Source: DAIDKA01 sp035943195 (lineage in GTDB: Bacteria; Pseudomonadota; Gammaproteobacteria; Steroidobacterales; Steroidobacteraceae). Taken from it: 8,625 nt of DNA. The position numbers and the translations under genes are program-made. Shown here one piece after another: positions 6,841-8,625 of the stretch (positions are counted from its first letter, which is position 1; each line of letters begins with the position of its first letter). The notes beneath the pieces are model-generated. The model did no database searches. It was not told where the DNA came from and saw only the letters and a list, made by a program, of their open reading frames with translations. The DNA is taken from positions 1-8,625 of the forward strand of contig DASZCK010000257.1 in NCBI GenBank assembly GCA_035943195.1, written 5' to 3'.

Positions 6841-8154
6841 CTACTTGTAGCCGAAGTTCAGCCGCAGGCGTGCATGCTCGTCGACCGGAATGCCATCGCG
6901 TTGAACCGGACGGTAGCGCCACTGCCGCACGGCGGCCACCGCCGCCCTGTCGAAGATCCCGAGCGGCTGGGCCCGCAGCACCGTGACATCCGTGACGCTG
7001 CCATCGGCGTGCACCATGAATTCCAGATCGACGAAACCCGTGAGGTCCTGCTCGCGCGCGATTTCCGGAAACTCAGGATCCACCCAATGCTCGCGTTCCA
7101 GGATGACGGCGGCGACCGACAGCGGGTCTTTGGCCTCACTCACCGGCGGTGTCGAGGTGGGCTGACCGCCCGTCAGCGGCATGCTTGCGACACTCACGGC
7201 GGTAATCGTCGGTGTGCTGGCCGCGACATCTGGCGACAGTTTCACCGCCGGTATGGGCGCTGCCGCCGGCACCGCCAGCAGGGTCGGTTGTGCCTGCAGG
7301 TGCAGCGCCGGGCGCGTCATCGTGGCGTGGTGTCGTGCCGTCACCTGCACCGACTCGTGAGCGGGCTGCGGGCGCGCGCTCGGCTCGATCGATGCAGGCG
7401 GCGGAGTCGGTGCGGCCGGGTGCGCGGCCGGGTGCGCAGCCGGTGCGGCGATGTCCGCAGCGGGAGCTTGCGAGGCGGGTGGCCGCGCTGACTGCAGGAA
7501 ATACCAGCCGACCGCCATGCCGAGGATGAGCGCGCCGGCCGCGATGGCGGGCCAGGGCCGCGGTCCCGGCATCGGCAGGATGGGCTGCGTCTGCGACATT
7601 GAAAGGGCGTGAAACTGACCGGTGGCGCCACTGCTGGTGCCGTCGCGCTTGCGCCAGGCGGCATCGACGAACAGCTTGACCCGCTGCGCCGAGACCGGCT
7701 TGTGCACGAAGCGGTAGATGGTGCCGTCGGTGATCAGCGGGGCGAGCTCGTTTTGTGCCGCACCGTCGCCTGCGACCACGAACACGACATCGGGCAATTG
7801 GCCATGCAGGCGCTGCGTCAGCTGCGCCGTCATGCCTGCCTGGGCGGCTCCACTACCGGCGTCGATGAATACCACGCCCGCCTGACCGCTCATCAGTTCG
7901 CCGGCGAGCGCCATCTCATCGCGGACGATGATCAGACAGCCGGTGGGAACCACGCCGGACAGGGCTTCGACCAGCGAGTCGTCGTGCGTCAGCAGCAGCA
8001 GTGTCTCGGCCAAGCGGGCAGCACCCGCCGACGGCACAAGGCCGGCAGGCGCCTCCGGGGCGGGGTGTTTCTGCGCTGACTCCGACACGGTAGATGATTG
8101 ACCCAGAACGGCGGCGCCCCCTTGCAAAAGGGGGCAGGCATGGACCCTCAGCAA
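6841..8154 (-). CDS. Receiver-like domain / TM helix / TonB C-terminal domain fusion protein
   Basis: Residues about 49-168 resemble a response-regulator receiver: ETLLLLTHDDS with an acidic pair, GVVFIDAG with Asp98 at the phosphoacceptor place, and YRFVHKP with Lys152. One membrane helix (about 203-220) follows. A Pro/Ala/His-rich linker (about 222-345) comes next, then a TonB C-terminal domain (about 355-437: DPEFPEIAREQ, GFVDLEFMVHADGSV, FDRAAVAAVRQWRYRPV). The expected topology is receiver in the cytosol and TonB domain in the periplasm. TonB domains contact outer-membrane partners, but a true energy transducer would need ExbB/ExbD, which are not in the window. The start is uncertain: the frame opens at TTG 8154, and GTG 8088 or GTG 8037 (GGAGG 14 bases upstream) are alternatives, all before the receiver core. 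The stop abuts the kinase start, so the two are probably coupled. Confidence 0.85.
   Translation of the reverse strand: MLRVHACPLLQGGAAVLGQSSTVSESAQKHPAPEAPAGLVPSAGAARLAETLLLLTHDDSLVEALSGVVPTGCLIIVRDEMALAGELMSGQAGVVFIDAGSGAAQAGMTAQLTQRLHGQLPDVVFVVAGDGAAQNELAPLITDGTIYRFVHKPVSAQRVKLFVDAAWRKRDGTSSGATGQFHALSMSQTQPILPMPGPRPWPAIAAGALILGMAVGWYFLQSARPPASQAPAADIAAPAAHPAAHPAAPTPPPASIEPSARPQPAHESVQVTARHHATMTRPALHLQAQPTLLAVPAAAPIPAVKLSPDVAASTPTITAVSVASMPLTGGQPTSTPPVSEAKDPLSVAAVILEREHWVDPEFPEIAREQDLTGFVDLEFMVHADGSVTDVTVLRAQPLGIFDRAAVAAVRQWRYRPVQRDGIPVDEHARLRLNFGYK
7409..7448 (-). repeat. Short 12-base tandem repeat in the periplasmic linker
   Basis: Two units, 7419-7430 (GGTGCGCGGCCG) and 7431-7442 (GGTGCGCAGCCG), differ at one base and are flanked by partial copies at 7409-7418 and 7443-7448. 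On the minus strand they encode HPAA repeats in the linker of the TonB-like protein. The period is a multiple of three, so copy-number change would alter linker length without breaking the frame. Confidence 0.5.
8116..8135. other. Perfect 8-bp hairpin near the TonB-like gene start
   Basis: GCCCCCTT (8116-8123) and AAGGGGGC (8128-8135) pair perfectly around a 4-base loop. On the minus-strand transcript the loop is UUGC and no U-run follows, so it is not a normal terminator. It lies inside the reading frame only if translation begins at TTG 8154. A start at GTG 8088 or 8037 would place it in the 5' leader, where it could affect translation or mark a transcript end. Confidence 0.4.
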
Positions 8155-8205
8155 CCTTGACCGAAGGGCGCCGGATTGTCGCGCGGCGACGTCAATTTCT
8201 GTGAA

Positions 8206-8239
8206 ACCGGTCTCCCGAAAGGTCCTGGGATGGCCCGGT
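8206..8239. other. Nested dyad after gspB
   Basis: ACCGG (8206-8210) pairs with CCGGT (8235-8239), and inside it TCCC (8213-8216) pairs with GGGA (8227-8230). This gives an interrupted stem-loop beginning 18 bases past the gspB stop on the minus strand. A smaller hairpin (GTCGC 8178-8182, GCGAC 8186-8190) follows. Neither has a U-run. They may be Rho-assisted ends or leader structure for the TonB-like gene. No gene is seen in 8155-8256. Confidence 0.25.
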
Positions 8240-8256
8240 AAGGCGTCGGCCGGGGG

Positions 8257-8625
8257 CTATTGGCGCTGCAGGAAGAACCTTGAGCCTTGCCAGGAAAGGA
8301 CGGCCCCATCAGGCGTGATGCTCTCGACCCTGACCCCCGCCGGGGTGCTCTGGCCTTCCTGGAGTTTGATCATGTTCAAAAACACGAAGCGTTCCGCCGG
8401 GTTAGTGGAATACGCGTGTAGGTCAAGCTTAAGCTCAGGGAGGTTCGCGCCCGGGACACTGGCCGCCTGGGCGTAACTTGGCACGTCGCCGCGGCCTATG
8501 GCATTGCCGGTGGCAGTGCCATGGGGCGGCTCGACCGCCGGCGCATCATCGGCCGCGTTCCCGCTGCCCGCGCTGGCGGTATTCGCAGTGTCGGACGCCG
8601 GCGCCGGCACGGAAGGCGCCTGGAC
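8257..8625 (-). CDS. gspB: Type II secretion GspB-like protein, C-terminal part (5' end beyond window)
   Basis: The frame is open to the window edge, giving 122 codons plus TAG. The first half is an Ala/Pro/Gly-rich linker. The last 60 residues or so (LPELKLDLHAYSTNPAERFVFLNMIK ... VESITPDGAVLSWQGSRFFLQ; quoted in part) match the GspB/ExeB C-terminal domain pattern: LxLDxHxYSxNPAERFVFxN, then EGxxxxxGxxVExITxxGxVLxxQGxxFxL. GspB proteins are inner-membrane proteins with a periplasmic C-terminal domain. With the GspA ATPase they help insert the secretin GspD through peptidoglycan, so a gspA-like gene may lie further right. A GTG at 8610 exists, but the frame continues upstream, and the N-terminal membrane helix expected of the family must be outside the window. 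Confidence 0.88.
   Translation of the reverse strand, partial: VQAPSVPAPASDTANTASAGSGNAADDAPAVEPPHGTATGNAIGRGDVPSYAQAASVPGANLPELKLDLHAYSTNPAERFVFLNMIKLQEGQSTPAGVRVESITPDGAVLSWQGSRFFLQRQ

Noticed and set aside
6376..7491. 371-codon plus-strand open frame across the kinase and TonB-like genes
   Set aside because: It is Arg/His-rich without motifs, crosses two well-supported genes in antisense, and is explained by GC-biased codon use.
7609..8079. 156-codon plus-strand open frame opposite the receiver-like domain
   Set aside because: It shows no domain or ribosome site and is antisense to a region with recognisable receiver motifs.
8155..8256. Possible riboswitch in the gap between gspB and the TonB-like gene
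   Set aside because: The dyads present do not match the conserved core of any riboswitch I could recall (for example c-di-GMP-I); kept only as low-confidence stem-loops.

Overview
The window looks like chromosomal DNA of a free-living, high-GC proteobacterium. A gammaproteobacterium of the Xanthomonadales/Nevskiales/Steroidobacter kind would fit, because there is a GspB-type type II secretion gene, a TonB-type C-terminal domain, GTG starts and dense GC-rich coding. No rRNA or other marker fixes the taxon, so this is inference. I saw no insertion sequence, CRISPR array, tRNA, rRNA or phage gene.

Layout. Bases 164-3501 are read on the plus strand: an unrecognised 195-aa protein, then two paralogous polytopic transporters of the Npt/Tlc (ATP/ADP translocase-like) superfamily. 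The first transporter starts 6 bases after the small gene. The second has its own promoter-like sequence in an 83-base gap. Everything from 3515 to the right edge is on the minus strand and meets the plus-strand block tail to tail across 13 bases. Read in the direction of transcription (right to left), the order is: a partial gspB; a protein that joins a receiver-like domain, one membrane helix, a Pro/Ala linker and a TonB C-terminal domain; a Ser/Thr kinase with a degenerate receiver domain, whose start codon directly abuts the previous stop; then, after 130 bases, a glycine-zipper general-stress-type protein, a 65-aa predicted exported peptide, and a zinc alcohol dehydrogenase of the cinnamyl-alcohol-dehydrogenase group.

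How the genes may work together. The zero-gap pair at 5548-8154 looks like a signalling module. A Hanks-type kinase carries a receiver that has lost its phosphoacceptor Asp. Its partner is a membrane-tethered TonB-like protein whose receiver-like domain keeps an Asp at that position. This pair, next to gspB, is the most unusual content of the window. The 3515-5417 cluster (stress-type membrane protein, small exported protein, aldehyde/alcohol reductase) has gaps of 19 and 3 bases and is probably one stress-related transcript. The plus-strand block probably handles nucleotides or a related anionic solute, but the substrate cannot be read from the sequence.
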